From the NCBI GenBank assembly GCA_963669155.1, contig OZ022576.1, forward strand, positions 31,279,335 to 31,343,334: DNA of 64,000 nt. Direction: 5' to 3'. Numbering within the stretch: the first letter of the stretch is position 1; every line of letters starts with the position of its first letter. The notes under the pieces are model-generated. The model had not been told where the DNA came from, made no database searches, and worked only from the letters and a program-made list of their open reading frames with translations. Origin of the DNA: Arbacia lixula (taxonomy: Eukaryota > Echinodermata > Echinoidea > Arbacioida > Arbaciidae). Made by a program: the position numbers and the translations under genes. Shown one piece after another: positions 1 to 13,500 of this stretch.

Positions 1-1506
1 GGAGCGGGTGGGGAGGGAGAAGTAAAAATGTAGTAAAAATAGGAGTAGTAAAATGGCCTCTACTATTGATTTCTATAGTTGTTTATCGCGATAATACGTG
101 AGATTTTTCAGGTGAATAAAATCCAAATCGTCGACGGACGAGCGGCTAGTATGCGCGCTAGCACTAGCAAACTAGCGCTCACCGAGCTTTTTGCTGATTA
201 TTTCAGGTTTCATCCTAGAAAAATGTCGTTTACGTCGAATTTTTTTCTACCCAATATGTATTTGTTTGTAATTGACAATCGCAATTTTTTTCATTCAAAA
301 TAACTATTGTACAGAAACATCGCAAAATCAAATCAATGATCGAGCAACTGCGCCTATACGTCATACCCTCACGGAAAGTTCAATAAAATGGCGACGCACA
401 GTATGCTTTCTTTTTGCCATGAATATCGTTAGGTGGGGTTTAATATTGGTAGTTATTTAAGCATAATATTGATTTAATCTTTGGGGTGAGCTTTCCTTAA
501 TGCCGTTTATTTTTGGAACGTGAACGGCATATTGAATTCTTTTGATGTTTTTTTTTAACATTTCTTTCGATGCTAAACACAGGGCAAGCAAAATTCAAAA
601 CGATGTGAAACGAACAGTAACACATAATAGCAATATAAGTATGATCGAACTTATGGACATCTCTAACACTCTCACTTTTTTAATACAAGGTATAAAGTTT
701 ATGATTTCGTCCATAAAACCATGTCTTTAGACTTCGTTGATTGTCTTTGACATCACAAATGTAGTTGTCTGTTATGTCTAATCGAAATGATCACAACCTT
801 AAAGGAATAGTTCATCCTTCAATTATTTTGGTTTTAATACAAGGAGACACATGAAAAAGCATCTTAATGAAGCTTTGAAGAAAATAGATCAAGGAATAGA
901 AAGTAATTTGATTTGATTTTTTTTATTTTGTGAAGTCAGGTGCGAGGTGCTCTCTCATATGTTATGTACATTTCTTTTCTCAAAAGGATATTTACCATTT
1001 CATCTATGCGTTTGATGTATCTTTATACACATGTTCTTACACAAATATCGCTATTCCTTCATCAACGAACATAAAAGAGGCAATTTATTGACAAATGAAT
1101 AAACAATATAATATGGGAGAGTACCTAGCACGTGACGTCATAAAATCATAATTTAAAAATCAAATAACTTTGTTTTCCTTTGACCGATCTTGGTCAAACC
1201 TTCACTGATGTGTTTTTTTTTCATGTGTCTCCTTTTATTGGAACCAAAATAATTTCAGGGTAAACTATTAAACCGTCATGACGTCTGACGTATGAGAGGG
1301 TTATCGCAATGCCTAGTACAAGTGTGTGGTGATTTATTGCAACAGAGCTATAGGCCTACTAAACGACAAATCGTGATTTCTTTGAATATAATTCCCAAAT
1401 GCGACAAAAAAAAAATGTTGCTGTATTTGCTGTATGTGTATCACTGGTAAAAACTGCATTTCACGAATTCATATGCTTCCATCGACCATGTTGACCGCTT
1501 CCTCAG
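1..1506. other. upstream intron or 5' flank of DXO-like gene
   Basis: I recognise no exon here. Upstream DXO exons, including the one that should carry the first catalytic glutamate, are expected before the window or are missed. The stretch holds an inverted-repeat element at about 799-1272 and otherwise unremarkable AT-rich DNA. Confidence 0.5.
799..1272. repeat. MITE-like inverted-repeat element, family A, copy 1
   Basis: The ends are inverted copies of each other: about 60 bases around 800-860 (containing AATTATTTTGGTTTTAATAC and GGAGACACATGAAAAA) match the reverse complement of 1215-1270. The interior contains GTGACGTCATAAAATC followed by TTTGACCGATCTTGGTCAAACCTTCAC. Related copies lie at 49477-49930, 55345-55440 and about 56390-57990. 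I see no coding capacity. A short non-autonomous DNA transposon is the simplest reading. Confidence 0.7.
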
Positions 1507-4500
1507 TCGATGGCCAACAGCCCGACACTTCCCTTCCGGTCAACGCACACGTTGGCTACTATGCAGCGATGACCGCAAGGTGCGCTGACAAGTTGCTGCT
1601 ATTCGACGTAGAGGTCCACGCCGAGCGGCAAGGCTCGCAGGCCCCGCCGCCCGGGAACTATCTGAAAGTAAAGACGAAGAACTATGAAACTGAGCTGAAA
1701 TGGTAATGTTCATTCCTTTACAGTAAAAATAAAGGATCATGTATTTCGTTTTGAAGTACGTTGTACAGTGTGTCTAAAAAAAACCCTATACATTTCTGAA
1801 ATGGCGGCCAAATAAAAAAGCATACAATTTTTTATTGGGGGGGGGGGAGAGATTATATGTATGGATAGCTTATGGACTCAACTTTCATATGACACAAAAA
1901 AACTATGAAAATACTTCATGCTTGCATGAGCAGTACTCACTTTTGTAAATGGTATAAAATTAACCTTCCAATTTAGCGAGAGGTGAGTCCGTTGGAGCTT
2001 AAAAAACTGGAGTTGATGTGATAAATTCATGATCAATTGTGATCTGAGGGGAAAAGATTTATTTGTAAGAATAGTTACAGAATGATCTCATCTTTCATAC
2101 GACCCAAAAATGTCAGAATAAGTCATGCATGGGTGAGCACAATTCAGTTTTGTAACGGGTATGGGGATTGAGCCTTCCAGTTTGTGAGAAAAGTCCTTTG
2201 AGAGTTTGGAATTGTGGATTATATGAAAAATGGACGTATGGTCAATTGTGACGACTTGTGTTATGCTTGTGCATAATCCTAGCAATACATGCTGTTCTTT
2301 GCCCCCACTCCGAAATATCCAGACCATGCACCCTCTCTTATCCCGAATTCTTTCTACATTTTCCAAATTGGACTGGTTGCTATTACCCATTGATACATGA
2401 AATCAATAACAATCTGGTATCAGTCCATCAGTCAATTTATCAATACCATGACTTTAACAATGATCATTCCGCTTTCAATCGCTTAACACAAATGCATCAA
2501 TCAATCGATTAATCAGTTAATCATTCAAGCAGTCAGTCACCATTCAGCTATTTCAATCAATTATTCATGTATAATTAAACTCAATCAATCACTCAATCAA
2601 ACAACCAACCCACCAATCAGTTAAGTACTTGAGTTCACACATTTAATAAAGAAAAATGCAACACAAATGTGTAACATGAATATGTCGGTCTTCGTTTTCA
2701 GTTGATGATTATTTCAAATTTACAGCTGTTTAATCCGCTGCAAAAAAAGGGGGAATCCAAAAATCAAAATCAAAAGTCTGCCAGTTCACTGAGTTCAGTG
2801 GTCCACATGTCCACCTCCTCGTTCGATGCAGTTGTGCTCTCTTCGTCATGTCCCGCACAGCTAGCTCTCCTGACCGTTGCTCTATCTCGGGTGATTTTTC
2901 TTCTGATTTTGTCCAAGTTGGCTGGAGGGGTAGTGTACACCTTTGCCTTCAGATATCCCCACAGGAAAAAAGTATAGAGGCGTAAGGTCGGGGCAGTGGC
3001 GTAGACAGCTTCGTACACCTGGGGGATGACTGGGCAGCCAACGCTCGAGAGGGCGCGAAAGCGCCGAGCAAAGAATGGAAGCGACCGAGCCGAGGGCATC
3101 GAGGGTGTCCCACCACCAACGGTAGGGAGCTTTTGCAATCTTGAACTTGAAATCGTGCAATCTGATGCATACTTAATGAGGTAAAATAACATACACAAGC
3201 GTGCACGCACACTCATACACATACTCACACGCACACACACGCACACACACACATACACACACACACACATATACTACGCCTCGAATGGACAGTCATAGTT
3301 TCGAAAAGATCTACACACCGTGGCATACGAGTACAGAATAAACTGACACATATTTTGCAGAAAGGTTCGTAATGGATCCAGGGGTAGTTTGGGTACCATT
3401 CGGCTTGAAGCAGGCATCAGTTTCAAACGGCACTTTTTTTTCTGGTTGAACTTCCGGAAGAACAGTCATATCTCCGACATCATCCGATTTTGACGTAGAC
3501 GGCTGTTCGTCATTATGTTCTTCTTTCTCATTATGTTTGAAAAAGAAGTGATCTTTGATGTTTTCAACTTCTTATTATGAGCCATCCTAGAATCCGAATA
3601 TCAATTCACGCTGTGAATTATGACTTTTGAAAAGTTACATTTTTGCCTCTAAAAAGTGCCCACTCACGTACGCATGACTTATTGGATTAATGTGATTTTC
3701 ACACAACCTCTTCAATAAAAAGTTATGCTATTTTGCTTAGTGAGTACAAACCACAAGATAACCACAAAATACTTGTAAGATTTTCTCTTTTTTACCGTCT
3801 GAATTGGCTTTCACCGTGTGAATACGGCTAATACATGTACCAATAAACACAATTTCAATAATGATGAGGATTATTATCATAATCATCATTATAATTATTA
3901 TTATTATTATTAATATAATTGTTATCATTATTTTGTTGTATTCGTCTTTATTGGTCTCAAATCATTCATATACATCGAAACATACAATACACAGAACGTA
4001 ATAAACACAATAAAGATGGAAAATATAACATAAGTAGATATATAGCTTAAAGGTAAAGTAAGTTTAGAACGCCCAGGTCCTTAGCATGGAACGTATAAAA
4101 TACTAAATGCCAATGGCAGGGCTCATAAATAAGGATGCAGGTGAGATAGGAAGAAAAGGCAACAGAAAGCGGAGGAAGTTGCACAAGAAGGAAGACAATC
4201 TTTGCGATATACAAGAGATTAATTTAGGGGTCACTAGTTTACGACAGTGTACATAAATTTGCATTGACACTGGCGTTAATAAGATCGTATTTGTTTTTAC
4301 ATGTATAATCGTTTTTACGTTCTTATAAATACTATACAGATTTAAGTACAAAATTCACTTAACGAAACATTAAATTTATTGCATATGAAACAACAAAAGG
4401 AAAATGTTATGGGCTTACTTTATAGGTTCATTTCAATCTCACATTATTATAATGGTTTATGCAGGAGCCTTAAAGGAATTGCACGTCAAAATAAATGCAT

Positions 4501-7500
4501 TGTTATTGACAAAATCTGCAAAGTTAAGATTTCATTCATATCAAATAAACAATCTTATTCCAACAATCTATCAGAACGTAATAACAAAATGAGCTTGGCG
4601 TTCAGATAAAAGTGCAAAGAATTAATTCATAATTTCATAAAGAGGTAATTTGGATTACCTAGGATCAATATCCCTATTCATTGTACGAGATTCAAAGAAA
4701 AGTGATAATCTTTATATGAACTACCAAAATACAGAATATATGGAGATCGCGTTGTAATTTTCAATATTTCTAATTTCACTAGTTTGGGGTATTGCAACAA
4801 TGCTAACACGACATGTATATAGAATACTAATGCCTTAAACCAAGCATGCCTGCAATTAGTTGCCAAAATAAAACGCCCCCCCCCCCCCCCCCCCCCGCAG
4901 TTTGGGAATCTTACATATTTACACATTCATATACTGGGGTGTGTGCCACACAAGTTCCTTCCTACTATAAAAAATAACGTATGATCCCATAAGTGCAGAT
5001 TTGGCCACAGTATCTCTAAGTTCCGAGTATTTGACTTTGATATTGCACAGTCCCATGATCAATTTCAGTCTAGATTTGTTGTCTGGCGTGATCAACCCTC
5101 TTGATCCAATTTCAAGACAGACCAGTCTTGGTCGCCACCCGACAGTTTGAAGATCGTGAATGAGACCTGCATATCGGTCTTCTTTCCTTGTGTGTGCGTC
5201 ACAAATATTGGTCTCAAAAGGGACAGTGAGTTCAATAACTATCACTTCTTTCTTTTTCTGGTCAAAATAACAAATGTCCGGTCTTTGCTCAGTTGGGAGG
5301 ATAGATGGGGGTATGGTGCCACCATTGACGTTCTCACCCTCCAGATCAGCATAAACTTGACAGATTTTGTCTACCATATTTGCTTTGATGCGTAGTAGTA
5401 TGGCTTGGAGGATATTGTTATGTCTCCATGCGTAACGGTCAAGCATATGCTGACAATTATTAAGCACATGATGGAGAGTGCCGGTGACGTTGCACAGACT
5501 GCATTTGTCGCTCAATCTCTTACCCCAGCGATAGAGATTTTTGTTTGAGGGGAGACTATCAATGGAGGCATTTACAGCAAATTTCATAACTCCTTGAGGC
5601 AAATTGTACTTAATAGATTTCCAAGATAGGTCAGTGTCTTCATTATATAGAATTTTTAGAAATTCTCCCTGTACCAACAGTGGTTCTATGACCGCTTTCC
5701 ACTTTTCATGATTTTCCTCAATGAGCGTCATTTTAATAGACTGTTTCGTTTCCTTCCACGTATTATGTTTACTCTTTTCATATACAGCATGTGCATCGCT
5801 AATAGTTGATGACTTTCGATTCCAATTTCCCTCCCTAACCAAACGAGTATCCAAAGCATGGTTAACTAACCCGTCTCCTTTCATCTTAGATCTCCCGTAG
5901 GCAAGGGAATGGCAAATTTTGTACAGCCCGGAAATATTTGGTATATTCAATCCCTTCTGAGCATGAAGCAAGGCTATATTTGCGCCTTGCTTAGGTATCT
6001 TTGACCACTTTTTCAGGTACCTGTCTAACAGCATATCTAAAGATTTTAGGTGAGTAGCATGTAAGTCATTTACCGTTAATGCGTATCGAAGAGAAGGCAA
6101 TGAGTAATCTGTGCATATTCTTCATTAATATTCTTTTTAATATTACTGTATTATCATCATTATGACTTATTAAGTAAGCAAATAATCATTCACCCAAACC
6201 TGGGGGGGGGGGGGGGTGATTGTACATGCCATCACCCACCTTGTGAGGTGGGGGGGATGCATCTCACTCATTCCCCCCCCCCCCCCCCCCCCCCCGTTGT
6301 CTACGCCCCTGGGTCGGGGGAACGCGAGGGCCATTCAACATCTCGATGCAAAGAGACAACTCGATCTCCGAAAAGCTGGGTGAGACGCTCTGTCACTGCT
6401 CTCGAACGATGACAAGGAGCTCCATTTTGTGCCCACAAAACACGCTGGAAGTGAACGTTTCGACGACGGCGGTATCTTGGAATCCTGGTAAGGGCAGGTA
6501 CTACTTCCTCGTCTATATCATCTGGACACAGGCAGCTCCGGTAACGTTGTTGTCGAAAATAACAGGTCCAATGATATCGCCATTCCCTGTGAGGCCGGTG
6601 CCACCGCGTCAAGTGACACCCGCGTCAGATGACCAGATTTTTTATGGTGTCGCTGAAGAGACCCACTCATGTTTCTGTGGACTGTTGCGCGTGTTGGGCA
6701 TCTTACATGCGGAAAGAAATCTCGGAACCTCTGAAGGACAGCATTGGCACTGTTACTGCGATGATACGCTGTTAAGGAACGCTGCTGTGGTGTGAACTGA
6801 GGCCTCTCCATCTTTGGTTGTCAGTCCAACACTCCCAGATGAATGAGGACTGAGTAACAAACTTACAGCTCTTAATTTTTTCTTAACGTTTCATGGGCAA
6901 GTGACACACTGGTACACACTGTTATTATTTTACATTCACTTTGAATGAAAACCTCCATCCCACATTCCAGTTATTTTAAGATTAGTTGAACATCTCATAG
7001 ATTTACGTAATTGTACTCTTGTAGGCCTAATCATTATCACCATGGGCGGATCTACGAAAGGGGGGGGGGGGGTAAATCTCCTCTTGTTGCCATAGTTTCA
7101 ATATCACGCTAGAACGCGAGGCTATGATTAATATAATGTTGAATAATAAAGCACATTCCCATAATCTGCAATCATCGTGTGATTTTCGCATACCACCCTC
7201 TATAGGTATAAGTCGATGGATTGGTGGGCGGATTGCGTTTTGTCCGGAGTCCCGGAGGTCGTGTGTGGTAACCGGGACGATGTGCGTGGACGGGCTAAGT
7301 CTGTCACGATGTACCGCACCAGTGATATCCCCTATGTAAGTAAACTCAGCAGCTAGTGGGTGTTAAAAACAATTGCTGACACTTGTGAAAAATAATGAAA
7401 AAATGTTACAACTCGAATCAGGCTGAAATTGACACATCATAAAGTCAAAGGATATCAGTTTTCTTCGAAGCACATAGGTTTCGTGATATTTCATCAATTA

Positions 7501-10500
7501 TCATTCCTGTCATAATCCTCTGAATGAATTCAATGAGATCTTTACTTTTGGACAAATTTGAACCTAAAAATATGTATATCAGATGATTTATTCCAAACAT
7601 TGTGTTAATATTAATGCATGATGCCTCTAGCCGAAAAATGGCCATTGTTGTGTTCTGACTTAATCATCTGATACAAACAAATTTCCAGATCTGAACTTGT
7701 CTAAAAGTGAAAAACCCATAATATTCACAGGATTTTTAAAAGAAATATAATAAATGAAATGTCACAAAATATTTGACATCCTTTCACTTTATGATGTGCC
7801 AATTTCAGCTTGATTCAATTTATGACTTTTAATCAGTTTTCAAAAGTGCCAAAACTTTTCTTAAAAAGTGTCTGAATTCTGACCACAATTACTGAGAAAG
7901 TCTCTAACCGTGTTTAATGTTCAGTTTGTCTATTGATCGGTTGTACTCGTTATATAACAAGACATAATGACAGCATATCCTTTTAAATGTCACCTTTCCC
8001 CTTACCGTAATCTTATAGACACCTTTAGCATGTTTAAAGGTGATATTCATAGGAAATGAAATTAAATAAATATAGTTTATTTTATAATTGAATGAGTTAT
8101 TACAGCAATTTATGCAGCTAACATGCCATGAAAGTGTTCAGTTTTGTGTTTTATGAAAATCAAACTTCACTAAATTGACTCCCTCCTGACCTGCGAAATC
8201 GCCTAAAGGGAGAGTGGCTTTGTGCGTACGTCACAGCCGGGATATGCTTCACACAGCTATAGAGACTAACTGCAATCTACACACAAATGTTCATAGAGTG
8301 GATGTCAGTTCCACTCTCTCAAAACGATGAAATATTTCCTGAATGGTCAATATCTTACATACATTTGTCCTCTCCCGTCCCGAAAAATATCCTAATGTCA
8401 ATATTCATATCATTATTGGCATTGAAAAAGTGACAATATATCCATAAAATAACTGTTTACAACTCAACTTTTTCGCCGGCTTTAGCTTGACAGCTAAGCT
8501 GTATGTATGAGTGGTCCACAAACCGGCCCCTACCCTTGAAACGGGTAGGTTGGGTCGAAGGTTGGGTCGCGATTTATTATCTATTTACGCATTAGTAAAC
8601 AAAATGCAAGATTTTCGGAAGCAAAATTAGACAAAATGTGCACTTATTTGGCAATTGCACATTTTCGTTCGAAACATCTCCGTTTTTCAACTTGTTCGCA
8701 CTTCCGTGATTTTCAACAACAGCAGAATCGCCTCGATTTCTCCAGATAATCTAGCTATGATACGATCGACTATGTTTATTCTTCGATTGGTTTGAATCTT
8801 ATCTTATTCATAATAATGATTAAATAAAAACCAACTGGGTTTTTTTCATAGTGGAAGAGGCGAAGTCTCCGACTGATATGTCATGCAAAGTGAAACTACA
8901 TGGTGGTAAAAAAATCGCCCCATAGTATGCACTGCAGGCTTGCTGTACAAAGCCAGGAACATGCACAGCCATAGTTTTGCCTCTTTTCTCCATTTTTCAA
9001 CCTTTTTATTTCACAAATATTACATTTCTTAGAATATCAAGATAAATATATTAATAACAAGTAACTTACACACGATGTTGCATTATAATTTATTCTATAG
9101 TAAAGGAAAATAACACATAGGTTGAAGCTGTGTTTTCAGCCTTACAATGTAATACATGCATTCTACTCGATACCCGGAAGTGGCACACTAGCCACGCTTC
9201 CCGTTTCTTACGTCATAACTACAGGCCGTTTCGGATGACGTAGGGCAAATTTGTCCCAGCGAATATGGTGATTGTTTTCACCTTAATTTCGCTTTTTTGG
9301 AAGTGATATATTATTTGAAAGTCCCCCACACGTACCACCCCTCCGACCATATTTTTCTTACATACATACACACACACACATACACTCACACACACATACA
9401 CACGCACATGCAACCTCACACAACTTCACACAACCTCACACACACTCACACACACAATCCCACACACACACACACACACACACTTCTCCTCTCACACCTT
9501 TTCTCTCTTTATATGTTTTTCTGTCTCTTTCAGAACTGGACGCCAGGTGATGCATTCACGAAGTTTTGGTCTCTCCTGAATGATATCGAAGGGGAAGTGA
9601 TCGATGACGACCCCAGGTACAAAATGTCTGTCCTTCTCACATTATTTGCTCAATTAGTTAGAAGAGCGTCTGATTTTGTTTAGTGAAATGATTCGAGATT
9701 TAAGATTCAAGATTCAGTTTATTTTTCCACAAAAAACATGCGTAAAGTTCAAATACAATGAACGCAAACAATAAATAAACACATGAACATAGAAAACAGC
9801 GAACAGCTGACAGACTAGCGACTACCGGATGGTTTTATTATGCGCTGTGTATCGTGGGATACACCATATCAATTTTCAATTCGCGACAGATTCACACGCA
9901 ACGCTCGGCAAATTATCACGAGGGTTCTGAAAATCTCAAGAAGAACTGCAAATTGGATCGCGATCGCAAATTGGATCGTGATCAAATTTCACTTTTTGCG
10001 TGTGTGTGAAAGCGGCTAATCTTTTAGGTCCAAATTTGTCCAAAAGGTAAAATCTCATTAAATATTTAAACTATTATATCAAGAAAAGCAATCGATGAAA
10101 TATAACGAAACCTGTTACGAAATATTTGACATAGTTTGACTTTATTATGTGTCAAGTTTGGCTTAATTTGAGTCGAAACTAACTTATCATTTTCCGAAAC
10201 ACCTAGTACATGTATTATGAAATTAACTTGTGTGTGTGTGTGTGTGTGTGCGTGTGTGTCTATGTGTGTGTTTTTGTGCGGCCATTTTTCAAAATGGCCG
10301 CCTTGGAAAAAGTATTGACCACTATTTAAGATAAAATCTCAATAGAAAATTTTCCCACATCATATGAGGTATCATATCAAAGAAGATAAACTTTCCTACA
10401 AGGAGGTACCACATTTGCTAGACTTTGTGGTTATATCCATAACAATTCGGAGCAAAGAATGTGACTTTTTACCATATTTTCCAAAGATTTTAATTTCAGA

Positions 10501-13500
10501 GTAATACACTTTCCTTCATATTTCCGATAATTTATACATTAACGAGATGAAACTTATCAGAAAACCGTCCAAGTATTTTTCCTATACGATATGCAAAAAT
10601 CAATTACAATGCTTATCTTAATATGAAGTTTTAGTAATCTAAAGTCCATACCTTGATGTTAGCCAAAGCCGTTTTTGTACATTTCTGTTCCTCTGCCATA
10701 TGTTTGACACGCAAAACCGTTCATTGAGTATGTCTGTTTCTTGTGTTTACATTTTCTCCCATATTACAATTTGTTTCTTGTCTTCATCATCATGATAACG
10801 TTTGGTAAAGAGATGGGTGTTCCTGATATAGATTTATGGGTATGCAAGCCTGACGCAGATGAAAATATCCAAGTGAGGAATCCGCCTGAAATAGGTTATA
10901 TTTTTAATGTATATTTTAATGCCTACGAATCATTTTTTTTTTATCACTGAGTCCTGAAATACGCTTTATCGCCTTAAAATAATAGTAGTGTCATGTAAAA
11001 CTGGTCTTGACATCCACTATGACCTATGAAATGATTGCCATTTTCTGAAATGGTCGTCGCAAGTGACTACTTTTGACCATATATTAATCAATACTGGACG
11101 GAGAGTTGTTATTTATGTGGGTGTTAAAGGGAATCAGACCCGGCGCTCAAGAGGGCGTTATTCCATGTAAGCGCATGAGCGGACAGTACGTGTTGTCCAA
11201 TGACGGCAATGTTATTCGATGATTTCACCGGTTACGCAAATGCCATGTTCCGAATGCCCGAAGAATGTCGATTCTCAATCTAGGTATGCCGAAATACAGT
11301 TCGGCTCATGATTCTTCGGCTGTTCCCTGCTGGCTCCGCCCACTTGCATACGGTACTTCCAGCTAGCACTCACGTACGTAGACTAGTATTTGATCTAAAA
11401 AAATATTCGGCGAAAACGTAAGTCAGACGGGACTAAATTATCAACAACAACATGAGCATCAACGTCTAGCGAAACAAGTACACTCTTCTTACTTTGAATC
11501 TTAGTCTTACCCTCGAACTTAGTAACTTACGTACATGTACATTACGCCGTTTACGGTATGCACAAACGTGTACTGGCATAGCTCGCTCGGCTAGCGCTCA
11601 CAACGTACGTGAAAGGGCAAGCAACGCATATCCGCAATCTACCAGTTTGATTGACAGCGTTACTCGTCAAACTTCGGAACTAAGATGGCGATGATTGTGA
11701 CGTCATCCAACAGCGCCCTCTTGAGCTCCGGGTCGAAATTCCTTTAATCTGATTTTATGGGTTAACAATCCAGGCTGTCTTTTAGTGTCATCCTGAAATA
11801 AGTTGACATTCTCTATAACAGCTGGCCTTCATGCAGAAGGCTGTTTTTTTTTTCTTAATCGATTCACATTGTAATTATTCTGGTTGGGTATTTTGAATTT
11901 TGGAAAATCATAACAATATGTCAAGATAAGCACTCTCCTTGATATTTGCAAATCATGTGTAACATATCTTTAGGCACCTTTCTAAAAAGTTTCATCTTGT
12001 TAGTGTAAATGTTTTCTAAGATACATGTATGACAAAATTTAGAATTTTATAGAATTCAAATTTTGGGGGGAAATTGTTAAGATGCAAATATTTTTCCAAA
12101 TATTGTAATGAAAATCACCTCAAAGCCCCCCAAATGTGTTACCATCTTGTTTGAAATGTCATACACTTTAACTTGATGTGAGAAAATGTCAAATTTTGAG
12201 GAAAAAAATTATTTTACAAATTTTCCCCAATAAATCATTTTTAATATAAAATTAATTTATTCATATTCCAAAAATTCTTTTTCACTAATTGATTTAAGAT
12301 TTAGGATAATTTGTGTAAATATTGGCTTTATATGATGTCTAAAAATTAAGAGCAGTACATGTACAAATGTTGATACATAGTAATGGTTCTCCAAAGTCCA
12401 AAACAGTTAACCAGATTAGTATAACAATGTAAGTTGATGAAGACAAAACCAGCTGTCGGCATCAATGTCAGCTGTCACTTTGAATAATTTCATGAATTAT
12501 TTAACCCCTATATAATCGGTTTAACGCCACATAAATTGCAACTCTTTATACTGTATTAGCCATGATGTCACAAATAGTCACTCGTAGCGGCCATTTTGGA
12601 AAATGGCGGTTATTTGGTAGGTCATAGTGGATGTCAAGACCAGTGCAACATGTCTCTCTACTGTTATTTTAAGGTGATAGAGCATTTTTAGGACTCAGTG
12701 ATAAAAAACATGATTCATAGGCATGAAAACATACATTAAAATACCACCTGTATTTAAGGCGGGTTTCTCACTGGGATATTTTCACCTGCGTCAGGCTTGC
12801 AAACCCATAAATCTACATTAAGAACACCCTTCTTTTTACCAAATATTATCATGATGATGAAGACAAGAAACAAATTGTAATAAGGGAGAAATGTGGACAC
12901 AAGATGCTCATAATGGACGCAAGGAACAGACAAACTCAATAAACGCTTTTGCGTGTTGAACATTATGGTAAAGGAACAGGTAAAAAAAGCGGCTTTGGCT
13001 AACATCAAGGTATAGACTCTAGATTACTATAACATCATATCAAGATAAGCATTGTAATTGACATTTGCACATCGTGTAGGATAGATGCTTGGACAGTTTT
13101 CTGACAAGTTTCATCAATCAATTATCGGAAATATGAAGGAATGTGTATTACCCTGAAATTAAAATCTTTGGAAAATATGGTAAAAAGTCACATTCTTTGC
13201 TCCGAACTGTTATGAAAATCGCCACAGAGCATAACAAATGTGGTACCATCTTGTAGGAAATCTTATTTACTTTAGTATGATACCTCATATGGGAAAATGT
13301 TCCATTGAAATGTTATCTTAAATAGTGATCAATACTACATTTCCACGGTGGCCATTTTGAAAAATGGCTCCCATTTCTTTCCAGAAGCATATCGCAAAGG
13401 TAGTCCACATAGAAAATGTGCAGACTGATCTTCCGAACACATTGATACCAAACAACCTTTTACAACAGCTCATGACATGTAAACCTGTCTTGCTCCCTGG

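Larger units (their letters stand above)
1703..7205 (+). other. DXO-like intron, repeat-filled
   Basis: A 5.5-kb intron between the EVH/KVK exon and the WWAD exon. It holds diverged repeat units (1850-2270), a (TCAA)-like stretch (about 2385-2620), a CA tract (3203-3272), poly-C and poly-G tracts, an R2-like LINE fragment and a DUF4817-type transposase relic. No further exon is needed: codon phases on both sides match (TG + G gives Trp). Confidence 0.75.

Noticed and set aside
2770-3270. 166-codon minus-strand frame
   Set aside because: It starts in a CA tract (VCVCVCV) and continues through repeat DNA with no domain; chance.
4680-4926. Separate 82-codon minus-strand gene
   Set aside because: It is a poly-Gly run over the poly-C tract next to the LINE 3' end.
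9297-9683. 128-codon frame as a single gene
   Set aside because: Only its end (9534-9616) is real coding sequence, as an exon of the DXO-like gene; the start is a CA tract.
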